Shown here: positions 50,150 through 59,992 of the stretch, piece by piece
Position numbering within the stretch: position 1 is the first letter of the stretch
Layout of the letters: every line of letters starts with the position of its first letter
Source: Fodinicola feengrottensis
Lineage (GTDB): Bacteria; Actinomycetota; Actinomycetes; Mycobacteriales; HKI-0501
Reading direction: 5' to 3'
Assembly: GCF_010993775.1 (NCBI RefSeq)
Contig: NZ_WOTO01000006.1
Span: 1-64,000 of the forward strand
Length of the DNA stretch: 64,000 bases
Position numbers and translations under genes: made by a program
Notes under the pieces: model-generated
Told to the model about the DNA's origin: nothing
The model's database searches: none
What the model saw: the letters and a program-made list of their open reading frames with translations, nothing else

Positions 50150-51496
50150 CTAGCGGGCAGTCGATGCCAGCTGTTTCACGTGTGCTGAGGTGTCCTTGAG
50201 CATGTCGTCCAGGCTGCTCCGGCCGAGGAAGAAGTCGTTGAACTTGCCCAGGATGTAGTCTTGTGGGTCGTACGGCAGCACCGGTGTGAGCCGCACGTAC
50301 TTGGTCTGCGCGCCGACCGCGGTGAGATAGTCCTCGACCCGTTTGTCGCCGACTCCGCTGTAGTAACCGGCCGGCGGGTCGCCGAACGGGTAGACCCGGA
50401 TGCTGCGGATGTAGTCCTTCCGGCGAGTGTCGTCGAACAGGAACTGCAGCAGCGCGTACGCGCCCTTCTTGTTCTTGCTTTTGCTGGAAATCGCGTAGTA
50501 GCCGCAGCCGCCGACGACGAACGTGCCGGCCGGACCCTTGGGCAGGTCGAGCACCCGGAATCGGGTGGCGTAGGCCTTCTGCTGAGTGGGACTGATGTTG
50601 GCCATCCACTGCAGGGCGGATTTTCCTTGCAACATCAGGTCATTCCAGGCGTCCTGGTCGCTGTAAAGGCCCATCGGGGTGGTAGCGCCGGAATCGACCA
50701 GTTTTTCTTCATGTGGGTCAACGCGGCACGACCCTGCGCACCGCCGAAGCCGATGTCGTTCTTGTCTTTGTTGACAATGTCGGCGCCGTACGCCCAGAGA
50801 TAGTTCCAGATGTAGTTCGTTTCGGCGCCGGTCGAGCCGGCCCAGGTCATCCCCCAGTGGGCGATGTTCTTCGGGTCGAAGCCGGCCTCGCCGAGTCGTT
50901 TGCCGGCCTTGTCGAAGGTCAGTTTCCGGGCGAACGGGATGATGTCCTCGTACGTCACCGGGAGGGTCGGCTTGCCGGCCTTTTCCCAGATCTCCTCGTT
51001 CAGCGTCAGGCCGAAAATGGCCGGCCGCGAACGGCACACCGAAGCGCTCACCGTTGGGTCCCGAGCAGCCGTCGATCGCGCTCTGTGGCACATTCTGGAA
51101 GTATTTTTCCACGCCTGGGTCGATTTTGCGTAGGTCAGTGAGCGCGCCGGTGCCGCGGAACTTGTTCATCCACGGCAGGATCTCGTACGCCACATCGGGC
51201 GGGTTGCTGCCGGCGTAACCGGCGGTGTATTTCGGCAGCGCGCTGTCCCACGGGATGATCAGGAAATTCACTTTGGCGTTCTTGTTGGCCTTGGCGAAGT
51301 CCACGATCAGCTGTTTGTTGTATGACTGCTCGAAAGGCAGGTCGCCGACCGGCGTTTTCCAGAACGAGATGCCGCCGTCGCCGGCCGCGCCGCAGCCGGC
51401 CAAGCCGGTCATGCCAAGCGCCCCCCCCCCGGCCGCGGCGGCGAGGAATCCGCGCCGGCTCAACCCGAGCTCGCGCGAAGGTTCAGAGATATCCAT
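50150..51496 (-). CDS. Sugar ABC transporter substrate-binding lipoprotein (frame disturbed)
   Basis: A solute-binding protein of about 448 residues for the CUT1 transporter downstream. The signal has a Tat-type LSRRGFLAAAAGGGALG and a lipobox LAGC. The mature protein shows WKTPVGDLPFEQSYNKQL and a conserved NPPDVAYEILPW. One extra base near 51022 and a T5 run at 50702-50706 (+2) cancel, so roughly 105 residues between them are misread. A G10 run on the coding strand (51421-51430) encodes part of the signal. The sugar is unknown. A LacI-type operator lies upstream. Confidence 0.9.
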   Translation of the reverse strand: MDISEPSRELGLSRRGFLAAAAGGGALGMTGLAGCGAAGDGGISFWKTPVGDLPFEQSYNKQLIVDFAKANKNAKVNFLIIPWDSALPKYTAGYAGSNPPDVAYEILPWMNKFRGTGALTDLRKIDPGVEKYFQNVPQSAIDGCSGPNGERFGVPFAAGHFRPDAERGDLGKGRQADPPGDVRGHHPVRPETDLRQGRQTTRRGRLRPEEHRPLGDDLGRLDRRRNELHLELSLGVRRRHCQQRQERHRLRRCAGSCRVDPHEEKLVDSGATTPMGLYSDQDAWNDLMLQGKSALQWMANISPTQQKAYATRFRVLDLPKGPAGTFVVGGCGYYAISSKSKNKKGAYALLQFLFDDTRRKDYIRSIRVYPFGDPPAGYYSGVGDKRVEDYLTAVGAQTKYVRLTPVLPYDPQDYILGKFNDFFLGRSSLDDMLKDTSAHVKQLASTAR

Positions 51497-51541
51497 CTGC
51501 GACCCCACGACCCATCACGGCGGCACCTAGTTTCGAAATAG

Positions 51542-51557
51542 CGTAAACGTTTTCCGA
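51542..51557 (-). promoter_or_regulatory. Probable LacI-family operator
   Basis: The sequence CGTAAACGTTTTCCG has the perfect core AAACGTTT (51545-51552) with the central CG that LacI-type regulators require. It is 46 bp upstream of the sugar-binding protein start. No LacI regulator gene is nearby. Confidence 0.6.
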
Positions 51558-51674
51558 TAGTCCGAGATAGTAGGGCCGCCGAAGGTGGCTGGCAAGACCC
51601 GCCCGGAGCGCGATGAGTTCTCCGATCGGCCCGGGTCGTAGTTGTAACACCGAACGTCGACGGCTAAAGACTGG

Positions 51675-52096
51675 ATGACAATGGCTACCAACGAGGAACA
51701 AATCCGGACATTGATCGAGCGCTGGGCCGCCGCCGTACACGCAGGGGACATGGCCGGAGTGCTCGCGGACCACACCGACGACATCGTTATGTTCGACATA
51801 CCTCCGCCGTACGAAGGTGTCCGTGGCATCGACGCCTACCGCGAGACGTGGCCGGGCTTCTTCGAGTGGCAGCGCATTGCCTGCTTCGAGATCGAGTCGC
51901 TGGAGATCGTCGCCGGCGACGACGTCGCTTTCGCATACGCCCTCTTGCTGTGCGGCGCGCCGGCACACCTCGCGGCCCATCCAGAGCACCGGGTGTGGCT
52001 AACTTTGGGGCTACGTAAGGAGAACAGCGTTGGGTTGTCGCGCACGAACACCACTCGTTCCCGGACGCCACCCCCGACGACACGGCCGGCGGCTGA
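51675..52096 (+). CDS. SnoaL/NTF2-like protein, YybH type (frame broken)
   Basis: A small protein of about 140 residues with the NTF2 cone fold (EEQIRTLIERWAAAVHAGDM at the N-terminus, then DIVMFDIPPPYEGVRGIDAY). The group includes ketosteroid isomerase-like enzymes and stress proteins of unknown function. One base is lost near 52026; repairing it gives WVVAHEHHSFP, the normal family ending. Starts at ATG 51675 and 51681 are both possible. Confidence 0.82.
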
Positions 52097-52159
52097 CCGT
52101 CGTCTTCCTTAATGCCCGATGGTGAGGGAACACTCTCACTAGTCGAGCGAGGAGTGCTG

Positions 52160-52644
52160 ATGGCCGTACGAGCGGGCAGCGGATACCGGTACGAGCGTGT
52201 TGGCAAGGCGCTGGTCGGGATGCTCCAGCGGCTGGGGCATCCGGCCGCTGGGACGGTGACGACGGCGGAGGTGCGCCCTTGGGATGTGCGTACGCTGCGC
52301 CGACACCGCTATTGCCTGCTGGTCACCTATCGCGCGGACGGGACCGCGGTGCCGACGCCGGTCTGGTTCGGCGCGGCCGGCGACCGGGTCTACGTGGAGA
52401 CGGGCATCGACGCGTACAAGACCCGCCGGATCCGTCGGGAGCCGGCCGTCCTGGTGGCGCCCTGCACGAGCCGTGGCCGGCCGACCGGCCCGCCGATGGC
52501 TGGTGTCGCGCGGTGCTCGATCTGGCCGAAGGCGCCGCGGTGGAGCGGATCATCCAGGCCAACAACGGCCTGGTCCGGCGGCTGTACACCAGCCTCCTGG
52601 ACGGGCCGGACACCATCGCCTATCTGGAGATCGGGCCGCGCTAG
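52160..52644 (+). CDS. Pyridoxamine 5'-phosphate oxidase-fold protein, PPOX class (frame broken)
   Basis: About 161 residues with the split beta-barrel flavin/F420-binding fold: HRYCLLVTYRADGTAVPTPV, WFGAAGDRVYVETGIDAYKT and REPAVLVAPCTSRGRPTGPP are hallmark strands of the F420-dependent PPOX group. Such enzymes reduce diverse substrates with F420H2 or FMN. One G lost near 52512 breaks the frame. The stop overlaps the convergent DUF2127 gene by four bases. Confidence 0.84.
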
Positions 52645-53425
52645 TCGGTGGTGGCGGGCACCGGGGTGCTGGCCTTCAGTGCCGCCTGCTCGACCTCCAG
52701 CACGGACTCGCTGTGCCGCTCGGCCTCGTGCGCGGCGCGGCCGCCGCGGGCGCCGAAGAGCCGCTTGGTCCACACCAGGTAGATGACCGCGACGATGTTG
52801 ATCAGCAGCGCGCCGATCCGGATCACGGTGATCTTCTCGATCAGCTCGTAAATCTCCAGCGGCAGGAACAGCGACGTGCCGATCACCGCCACGTACTCAC
52901 CCCAGCGTTTGAGCAACCAGAGGCCGGTCGCCTCGGTCAGCTGAAGCAGCGCGTACAAGAGCACGCCGAGAGCGATCCAGATGAGTGCGTTGGCGCTGAC
53001 CGAGAACGCGCCCTCGATCAGCCGCACCGGGGGCCGGCGTTGGTCAGGTCGTAGCCGATTTGGTCGGCGAGCGGCTTGACCAGCGGAAGATACTGCTCGA
53101 AGGCCATCTGGAGGGAGCCCTTGACCGTCCGGAACTCGAAGACGCCATAGGCCGCCAGCAGCAACAACAGGCCGCGGATCGCCCGCTCGGCGGACAACAG
53201 CCGCAGGATCACCGCGTCGCGTAGGGCAGGGCCGCGCAGCACGATCGGCGCCTCGTTGGCCGGCCCGGTCAGCTTCGGCTCGCTCAGCACGAAGTCGCCG
53301 CACCGCAGGCAGCGCCAGACCGTACCGATCGCGGTGTCGGCGGTCAGCCGGTCGGCCAGGTCCGTCTCTGTTGGCCGGTACGTCAGATGTCCGCGCCGGC
53401 CGCAGGCCCGCAAGCTCCAGTCCAC
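52641..53425 (-). CDS. DUF2127 family membrane protein (frame broken)
   Basis: About 260 residues. The N-terminal 50 residues hold a possible zinc site (LRACGRRGH and WRCLRCGDFV), followed by four membrane helices in the DUF2127 pattern (RGLLLLLAAYGVFEF, LIWIALGVLLYALLQLTEAT, IRIGALLINIVAVIYLVW) and a charged C-terminal tail. Function is unknown. A G5 run at 53029-53033 where three fit (C5 on the coding strand) shifts the frame. Confidence 0.78.
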
Positions 53426-53573
53426 TTGGCCAGGGTAGAGGTCTGCTTTTGCGGGGCCGTACCTGCCGCCACCTGTTTGCGCGATGGGGCGCCGGCCGGC
53501 CGATGGATCGCGACTCGACTCCTGGCTGATCGATCCGCCACCCTGTCAATCGACTGGCCTAGGGTTGCATCGT

Positions 53574-54086
53574 GGAATCCGGGGCTGGCCTGCCGTTCGA
53601 TCCGATCCAACGCGCCGGCGACATCTGGGCCCGCCGGTACGGGGCCGGCCGAGGCGATGCGAGTCGCCACGTCGGTGATGCGGGTCCAGCAGATCCTGCT
53701 CGCCCGCTATGACGCGGTGCTGCGTCCGTACGAGATCACCTTCGCCCGTTATGAGGCGTTGTGTGCTGCTGGACTTCTCCCGTACCGGCTCGCTGTCTCT
53801 GAAGACGATCGGCGAGCGCCTGCAGGTGCACCCGACCAGCGTCACCAACATCATCGACCGGCTGGTCACTGCCGGCCTGGTCGCACGCCGCCGCAACCCG
53901 GACGACGGCCGCGGCGTCCTCGCAACGCTCACCGACACTGGCCGTGACGTGGTCCGCCGGGCGACCAAGGATCTGATGGCCATCGACTTCGGCCTGGACG
54001 CGCTCGACGACCAGGACCGTTCGTTGCTCTTCGAGCGGCTTCGGGACGTACGGTCCGCGGCTGGTGACTTCACCTCGTCGGAGTGA
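53574..54086 (+). CDS. MarR family transcriptional regulator (frame broken twice)
   Basis: A regulator of about 170 residues. The winged helix-turn-helix is clear: LSLKTIGERLQVHPTSVTNI with the wing VARRRNPDDGRGVLATLTDTG. Start GTG 53574. One base is missing between 53640 and 53650 and one T is extra near 53762. It precedes the methyltransferase and the IcmA gene, so it may control them; a palindrome upstream of icmA is a possible target. Confidence 0.86.
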
Positions 54087-54116
54087 TCCAGACGCCGACG
54101 AACGGGAGGGTGAGGG

Positions 54117-54877
54117 GTGCTGGACTACGACGCCGAAGCGGCGCGGTACGACGCGACTCGCGGTGGGCTTCCGAGGGCGCGCGAGGCGGCCGGCGCGGTT
54201 GGCCGGTTGTTGCCGGCGAGCACTCGGACGCTGGTGGACGTCGCATGTGGCACTGGCTTCGTGACCAGCGAGATCGGCGGCGTGCGAGCGGTCGGGATCG
54301 ACTTGGCGGCGGGGATGCTGCGGATCGCGGCGGCCCGGCTCGGCGGGCGGGTCGTACGGGCAGATGCGCGGGCGCTGCCGTTCGCGGACGGTTCGGTGGA
54401 CGCGCGGTGACGATGATCTGGCTGGTTCACCTGCTGGACGACCCGGGGCCGGTGCTCGCCGAGGCGGTCCGGGTCGTTCGGCCCGGTGGGGTGCTCGTGT
54501 TGACGGTCAACAAAAACGATGGCCACTTCGAAATGGACAGCGACCTGGCGGCGAGCCTGGCCCGCGCGAGACCAGACCGGGCGAGGCACGTGGAGTTCGA
54601 CGACTTCGCCACCGTGACCGGCCTGCTCAGGGGGTTGGAGTTGGTGGGTGAGACGACCTTCAGCGGCGTCGGGCAGGGCGTTGCGCCGGCGCAGTGGCGC
54701 CGCTGGTTGGCCGCCGGCACCATCCGTTGGATGCGTACGATGACCGCCGATCAGGCGGCTGAGCTGGACAGATCGCTTGCCGCGCTGCCCCATCAGGAGG
54801 TGGCCCGGGCCGATCCGCGCTACCGGCTGGTGGCCTTCGGGCAGCCTCTGAGAGATAGGTCGCATCCCACTGGCTGA
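54117..54877 (+). CDS. SAM-dependent methyltransferase, class I (frame broken)
   Basis: A methyltransferase of about 252 residues. The SAM-binding motif I is LVDVACGTGFVTSEI, motif II VVRADARALPFADGSVD, and motif III region VVRPGGVLVLTVN. The substrate is not known; the UbiE/Methyltransf_11 family is broad. A CG dinucleotide is duplicated at 54401-54404, shifting the frame after GSVDA. Start GTG 54117, 30 bp after the MarR gene. Confidence 0.86.
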
Positions 54878-54880
54878 AAT

Positions 54881-54898
54881 TACTAGGACATCCTAGTA
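54881..54898. promoter_or_regulatory. Palindromic operator upstream of icmA
   Basis: TACTAGGA (54881-54888), CA, TCCTAGTA (54891-54898) is a perfect 8-bp-arm dyad three bases after the methyltransferase stop and 19 bp upstream of icmA. It is AT-rich and fits a homodimeric TetR/MarR/GntR-type site. Which regulator binds it cannot be told. Confidence 0.7.
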
Positions 54899-54917
54899 TT
54901 TTCTCAGGAGGCATGCG

Positions 54918-56607
54918 ATGAGTGAAGAGATCGAGGCCGGGCGGAGACGCTGGCGGGAGCGGTACGAGGCGTCAGCGGTCCGGGACGCCGACTTCAGCAC
55001 GCTGTCCGGGATGGAGTCGATCCCGCGTACGGGCCGCCCGAGGGTGCCGACGTGCCGGACTTCGAGCGGATCGGCTGGCCGGGGGAGTTCCCGTTCACCC
55101 GCGGCCTCTATCCGACCGGCTACCGCGGCCGCGCGTGGACGATCCGGCAGTTCGCCGGGTTCGGCAACGCCCGGCAGACCAACGAGCGCTACAAGATGAT
55201 CCTGCGCTCCGGTGGCGGCGGTCTCTCGGTGGCATTCGACATGCCGACGCTGATGGGCCGTGACTCGGACGACCCGCGCAGCCTCGGTGAGGTCGGGCAC
55301 TGTGGGGTGGCGATCGACTCGCTGGCCGACATGGAGGTGCTGTTCGACGGCATCGCGCTGGCGGACACGACCACGTCGATGACGATTTCCGGCCCGGCGG
55401 TGCCACTTTTCTGCATGTACGTTGTCGCCGCCGAAAAGCAGGGCGCTGACATCTCCAAGCTCAACGGCACCTTGCAGACCGATATTTTCAAGGAATACAT
55501 CGCCCAGAAGGAATGGCTGTTCAAGCCGGAGCCGCACCTGCGGCTGATCGGCGACCTGATGGAATACTGCCAGGCGGAAATTCCCGCGTACAAGCCACTT
55601 TCGGTGTCCGGCTACCACATCCGCGAAGCCGGCGCGACCGCCGCGCAGGAGTTGGCGTTCACGCTCGCCGACGGTTTTGGTTATGTCGAACTCGGCCTGT
55701 CCCGTGGCCTGGACGTCGAAAAGTTCTCGTCGGGTCTCAGTTTCTTCTTCGACAGTCACATCGACTTCTTCGAGGAGATCGCGAAATTCCGGGCCGCCCG
55801 GCGGATCTGGGCGCGCTGGATGCGCGATGTTTACGGCGCGAAGACAGCGAAAGCGCAGTGGCTGCGGTTCCACACCCAGACCGCCGGTGTCAGCCTGACC
55901 GCGCAGCAGCCGTACAACAATGTCGTACGCACCGCGGTCGAAGCCCTCGCGGCGATCCTCGGTGGCACGAACTCGTTGCACACCAACGCTTTGGACGAGA
56001 CGCTCGCGCTGCCCACGCCGCCGAGTCAGCCGAGATCGCGCTGCGCACTCAGCAGGTGATCGGCGAGGAGACCGGCGTGATGAATGTCGCCGATCCACTC
56101 GGTGGTTCCTGGTACGTGGAGGCACTGACCGACAAGATCGAGGCCGAGGCCGAGAAGATTTTCGCCCAGATCATGCGAATGGGTGGCGGCGACGAGAAGC
56201 AGCACGAGATCGGTCCGATGACGTCCGGCATCCTGCGGGGCATCGAGGACGGCTGGTTCACCGGCGAGATCGCCGACTCCGCGTTCACTTACCAGGTAGC
56301 GATGGAAAAGGGCGACAAGCGGATCGTCGGCGTCAACACCAACACCGACACGATCACCGGTGACCTGGAAATCCTGCGGGTCAGCCACGAGGTCGAGCGC
56401 GACCAGGTCCAGGTTCTGGCCGATCGCAAGAAATCCCGCGACGAGCCGGCGGTACGAGCCGCGCTCGCCGAGATGGTGCGGGTGTCGCATACGGATGGAA
56501 ACCTGCTCCCGCCGATGGCGGCGGTACGACTGGAGGCCACCGTCGGCGAGATCTGCGGCGCGCTTAAAGACCAGTGGGGAGCGTACGTCGAGCCTGCCCG
56601 GTTCTGA
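54918..56607 (+). CDS. icmA: Isobutyryl-CoA mutase large subunit (frame broken twice)
   Basis: A 563-residue B12-dependent mutase without its own B12-binding domain, interconverting isobutyryl-CoA and butyryl-CoA with a separate small subunit. Long stretches match Streptomyces Icm[60 protein letters not shown]. Length and lack of a LDGH motif fit IcmA rather than methylmalonyl-CoA mutase. The small subunit icmB is not in this window. One base is missing near 55025 and another near 56017. Start ATG 54918 follows CAGGAGG. Confidence 0.92.
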
Positions 56608-56617
56608 GCGGACGCGG

Positions 56618-56646
56618 AAAAGCCCGGCCACAGTGGCCGGGCTTTT
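56618..56646. terminator. Bidirectional terminator between icmA and slipin gene
   Basis: AAAAGCCCGGCCAC (56618-56631) pairs perfectly with GTGGCCGGGCTTTT (56633-56646), a 14-bp stem with A/T tails on both sides, exactly between two convergent genes. Confidence 0.92.
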
Positions 56647-56657
56647 CTTCTCTGGCC

Positions 56658-57524
56658 CTACTTCACCGGGGACAGCGGCGGAGTGTGCGAGTTGGTCGGT
56701 GGAACGGCGGCCTTGGTCACCGTCGTCGGTGCGTGCGGGGTGATGCTCGCGCCGGCCGCGGTCTCGCGGGCCAGGAAGGCGCCCAGCTCTCCGATGGTGC
56801 TCATCAGCGGGGCCGGGAAGACGACCGTGGTGTTCTTGTCGACGCCGATTTCGACCAGGCTCTGCAGGTTTCGCAACTGGAGTGCGAGCGGGTGGGCCAT
56901 CATGACGTCCGACGCCTCGCCCAGCGCGGCCGCGGCCAGCGACTCGCCTTCGGCGGCGATGATCTTCGCGCGCTTCTCCCGCTCGGCCTCGGCCTGCCTC
57001 GCCATCGCCCGCTTCATGCTGTCCGGCAGTTGGATGTCCTTGAGCTCCACCAGCGTGACGACTACGCCCCATTCCTCCGTTGCCACGTCGAGGATTTCCC
57101 GGATGTTGATATTGATCGCGTCGGTCTCGGACAGCGTCTGGTCCAGGGTGTGCTGGCCGACCACCTTGCGCAGCGTGGTCTGCGCGATCTGGTTGATCGC
57201 GGCGCCGACGTTTTCTATCGCTACCACGGATTTCACCGCATCCACGACGCGGTAGTACGCGACCGCGGACACGTCCACGCTGACGTTGTCACGGGTGATT
57301 ATTCCCTGCGACTGAATGGGCATCGTGACAATTCGCAGGGACACCCGACGCAGCACGTCCACGCCGGGCACGATGACGGCGAGCCCGGGTTTGCGGATTC
57401 CCTGGATCTTGCCCAGCCGGAACAGCACTCCCTGCTCGTACTGGGTGACGATGCGAAGTGACCGGGACAAATAGATGAGTGCGAGCACCACGATGGCGGC
57501 CAACAGGATCAGTGGCAGTTGCAT
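56658..57524 (-). CDS. Slipin/SPFH-domain membrane protein
   Basis: A 288-residue SPFH-family protein. The N-terminal helix [19 protein letters not shown] anchors it, followed by the SPFH domain ([38 protein letters not shown]) and a coiled coil ending in [15 protein letters not shown]. Slipins scaffold membrane microdomains and often pair with an NfeD-type partner, which is not seen here. Start ATG 57524 is preferred for AAGGAAA upstream. The frame is intact. Confidence 0.92.
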   Translation of the reverse strand: MQLPLILLAAIVVLALIYLSRSLRIVTQYEQGVLFRLGKIQGIRKPGLAVIVPGVDVLRRVSLRIVTMPIQSQGIITRDNVSVDVSAVAYYRVVDAVKSVVAIENVGAAINQIAQTTLRKVVGQHTLDQTLSETDAININIREILDVATEEWGVVVTLVELKDIQLPDSMKRAMARQAEAEREKRAKIIAAEGESLAAAALGEASDVMMAHPLALQLRNLQSLVEIGVDKNTTVVFPAPLMSTIGELGAFLARETAAGASITPHAPTTVTKAAVPPTNSHTPPLSPVK

Positions 57525-57544
57525 GAGATTTCCTTTCCGGCGAA

Positions 57545-58019
57545 CTAAGCCGCGGCGGTGCGAAGGTGGCCGCCGTCGGATTCCCACCGGTCCAGCGCGG
57601 CAGGATCGGTCGTGTTCACGGCAGCGAGGATTTCGGGGGTACGTAAGGTGTTCGTGGGATCCGAGGCGGCAGCCATCGCCGCCGCGGCGGCGGCCTTGGA
57701 CAGAGTCGGCGGAACGACCAGCAGGTCGACCCGGTCACGGCCGCTGTTCGTGGTGGTCAACAGGCCAGCGGGACCGGAAGTGAACCAGCCCAGCCGGATC
57801 ACTCGGCCGTCCACGGTCATCCGCCGCGGCTGGGCTCCGCCAACCTTCGGCCTGCAGCATGAGATGGGTGATCCTGCCGCGGCTGACCTCGACGGCGCGG
57901 ATCAGCGGCGGCAGCTCGGCGACCGGATCGGCCGATCGAGGCCACCACGCGCCGTCCAGCGGACCCATGGGGGGAGCGTGGCGGTTCCAGGCGTAGCCGT
58001 GTGGATGTGCTGTCTTCAA
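57545..58019 (-). CDS. DUF5994 family protein (frame broken)
   Basis: About 157 residues matching the actinobacterial DUF5994 pattern: [20 protein letters not shown] near residue 19, then [14 protein letters not shown] and [15 protein letters not shown], and LLVVPP before a C-terminal Ala-rich helix. The function is unknown. One extra base near 57837 breaks the frame. It lies 20 bp upstream of the slipin gene on the same strand. Confidence 0.78.
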
Positions 58020-58417
58020 TTGTCATTCTCGGTCCTTCTGCCGGCCGGGGCCGTGCCGTCATCGACGAGGAGTGCGTACGGCACGGCGCGATGGCGCGAT
58101 CCGTGCGATGAGCGTGGCGACGACTCTCGCGGCCTTGGCGGTCGCCGATCCGACCCACTCCGTCGTACGGCGCAGTGGTCCTGAGCGAGGATCTCGGACA
58201 TCCGGATGGGTACGAACGCGGACGGCTATCACAAATCCCACCACTTTCCTCAGGCCGGCCCGGCAGGGGCACCTCAGGGGTGGGATGTCTTCGCTTCCCG
58301 GATGACGTTGACACTACTCCTATAAATTTGCCTGAGCGAGTTTGTGTAAAGTTTTGGCATGCACCGTCGGCCGGACCACTGGGCAGCGGTTCCGGCGACG
58401 GTGGGAGAATCGTCCTT
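58020..58417. other. Intergenic region between divergent genes
   Basis: This 398-bp stretch separates the DUF5994 gene (minus) from the thioredoxin gene (plus). Short open frames exist on both strands but look like shadows. An inverted repeat ATCCCACC (near 58235) with GGTGGGAT (near 58280) and an AT-rich stretch at 58305-58360 suggest promoters and a regulatory site. Confidence 0.45.
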
Positions 58418-59405
58418 ATGACTCGTCCAGATCCTCGGCAGGCCGCGGCGATGTCGGCGGCCTTCTCACGAGCGGTAGACCTCTCGTCGTTGGCCGGTCC
58501 GGCGGCGGCCCCGGCCGGGGCCGGCTGGCAACGGCGCCCGGCACGCGGCACCCGACACCGGCCGGCACCGCGCGGCGGCTCCGGACGCCGCCGCCGACCC
58601 GAACGCCCCGCTGACCGTCATCGACGCCACCGAGACCAGCTTCCAGGCTGACGTGATCGACCGGTCGATGACCACGCCAGTGGTGATCGACTTCTGGGCC
58701 GACTGGTGCCAGCCGTGCAAGACGCTCTCGCCCACGCTGGAGAATCTCGCTGCCGAGGGTGGCGGCTCGTGGGTGCTGGTCAAAGTCGATGTCGACGCCA
58801 ACCCACGGCTGTCGCAGGCGCTCCAGATCCAAAGCATCCCGACCGTGATGGCGGTCATCAAGGGCCAGCTCATGGAGGGTTTCCAGGGCGCCATCGGGGA
58901 GGCTGAGGCGCGCCAGTTCATCGCCGCGGTCCTGCAAGCTGGCGGTGTCGAGCCGGGCGCTGGCCCGGCCGGCGAGGCCGGCCCGCCGATCGACCCGCGG
59001 CTGGAGGCCGCAGACGACGACCAGATGGCGGCCGGTGACCTGACCGCGGCCAAGGCTTTGTACGAACAGGTGCTGGTGGACCTGCCGAACGACCCGGTGG
59101 CCAAGTCCGGGATCGCCCAGGCCGACCTGCTCCTGCGGATCGACGGAGTCGACCTCGCGGCCGCGGTGTCCGACGCCGACGCCGCTCCCGACGACGTGGC
59201 CGCCCAGACCCTCGCGGCCGACTCCGAGCTGGTGCAGGGGGAGGCCCCGGCGGCCTTCGCCCGGCTGATCCGGGCCGTACGCCGGACTGCCGGCGACGAC
59301 CGGGACGCGGCCCGCAAGCACCTGCTGAAGCTTTTCGAAGTCGCCTCGCCGGACGACCCGGCAGTGGCGAAGGCGCGCCGCGATCTCGCGAGCGCACTCT
59401 TCTAA
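58418..59405 (+). CDS. Thioredoxin-TPR protein, CnoX/YbbN type (frame broken)
   Basis: About 328 residues. A variable N-terminus is followed by a thioredoxin domain (VVIDFWADWCQPCKTLSPTL with the CQPC active site, and SIPTVMAVIKG with the cis-Pro) and a C-terminal TPR-like region (AAKALYEQVLVDLPNDPVAK, DAARKHLLKLFEVASPDDPA). CnoX-type proteins are redox chaperones that hand clients to GroEL or DnaK. Unlike E. coli CnoX it keeps both active-site cysteines. One extra base near 58525 breaks the frame in the N-terminal linker. Start ATG 58418. Confidence 0.87.
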
Positions 59406-59419
59406 TCGGAGGCACGTAA

Positions 59420-59992
59420 ATGGCGGACCTGGTGCTCAGCCGGATCTACACGCGGGTTGGCGACGACGGGACGACCGGTCTCGGGGACGGCAGCCGGGTC
59501 CCGAAGACGTCGGTCCGGCTCGCCGCATATGCGGACACCGACGAGGCCAACGCCACCATCGGTGTCGTGCTGTCGCTGGGAAATCCGGCCGAGGACGTGC
59601 GCAAGGTGGTGATCGAGGCGCAAAACGACCTCTTCGACGTGGGCGCCGACCTCTGCACGCCGATCGTTGAGGGCGACGACCGGCTGCGAATCACCGAGGC
59701 GTATGTCCAGCGACTGGAAGGCCACTGTGACACTTTCAACGACCAGCTGCCAAAACTTCGGTCGTTTATCTTGCCCGGCGGTTCGCCCGCCGGTGCGCTG
59801 CTGCACGCGGCTCGTACGGTCACCCGGCGCGCCGAGCGATCGGTGTGGGCGCTGCTGGAAGCGGAGCCGGCGGTGACCAACCCACTCACCGGTCACTATC
59901 TCAACCGGCTGTCCGACCTGCTGTTTATCCTTGCTCGTACGGCCAATCTGGACACCGGCGACGTCCTTTGGCAGCCAGGTAAGAAAGGCTGA
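59420..59992 (+). CDS. Cob(I)alamin adenosyltransferase, PduO type
   Basis: A 190-residue enzyme that adenosylates cobalamin to make coenzyme B12. The ATP site YTRVGDDGTTGLGDGSRVPK is at residues about 10-29, and the second and third family motifs are TVTRRAERSVWAL and YLNRLSDLLFILAR. The frame is intact. It supplies the cofactor for the B12 mutases at 13.4 and 54.9 kb. It follows the thioredoxin gene by 14 bp and is probably cotranscribed. Confidence 0.95.
   Translation: MADLVLSRIYTRVGDDGTTGLGDGSRVPKTSVRLAAYADTDEANATIGVVLSLGNPAEDVRKVVIEAQNDLFDVGADLCTPIVEGDDRLRITEAYVQRLEGHCDTFNDQLPKLRSFILPGGSPAGALLHAARTVTRRAERSVWALLEAEPAVTNPLTGHYLNRLSDLLFILARTANLDTGDVLWQPGKKG

Noticed and set aside
51421..51430. 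G10 tract in the sugar-binding protein as a phase-variation switch
   Set aside because: It is in frame in the signal peptide, and long runs in this window are often inflated, so length cannot be trusted.
58059..58244. A 61-residue minus-strand ORF upstream of the DUF5994 gene
   Set aside because: Arg-rich, without ribosome site or family resemblance; it overlaps other equally weak frames.
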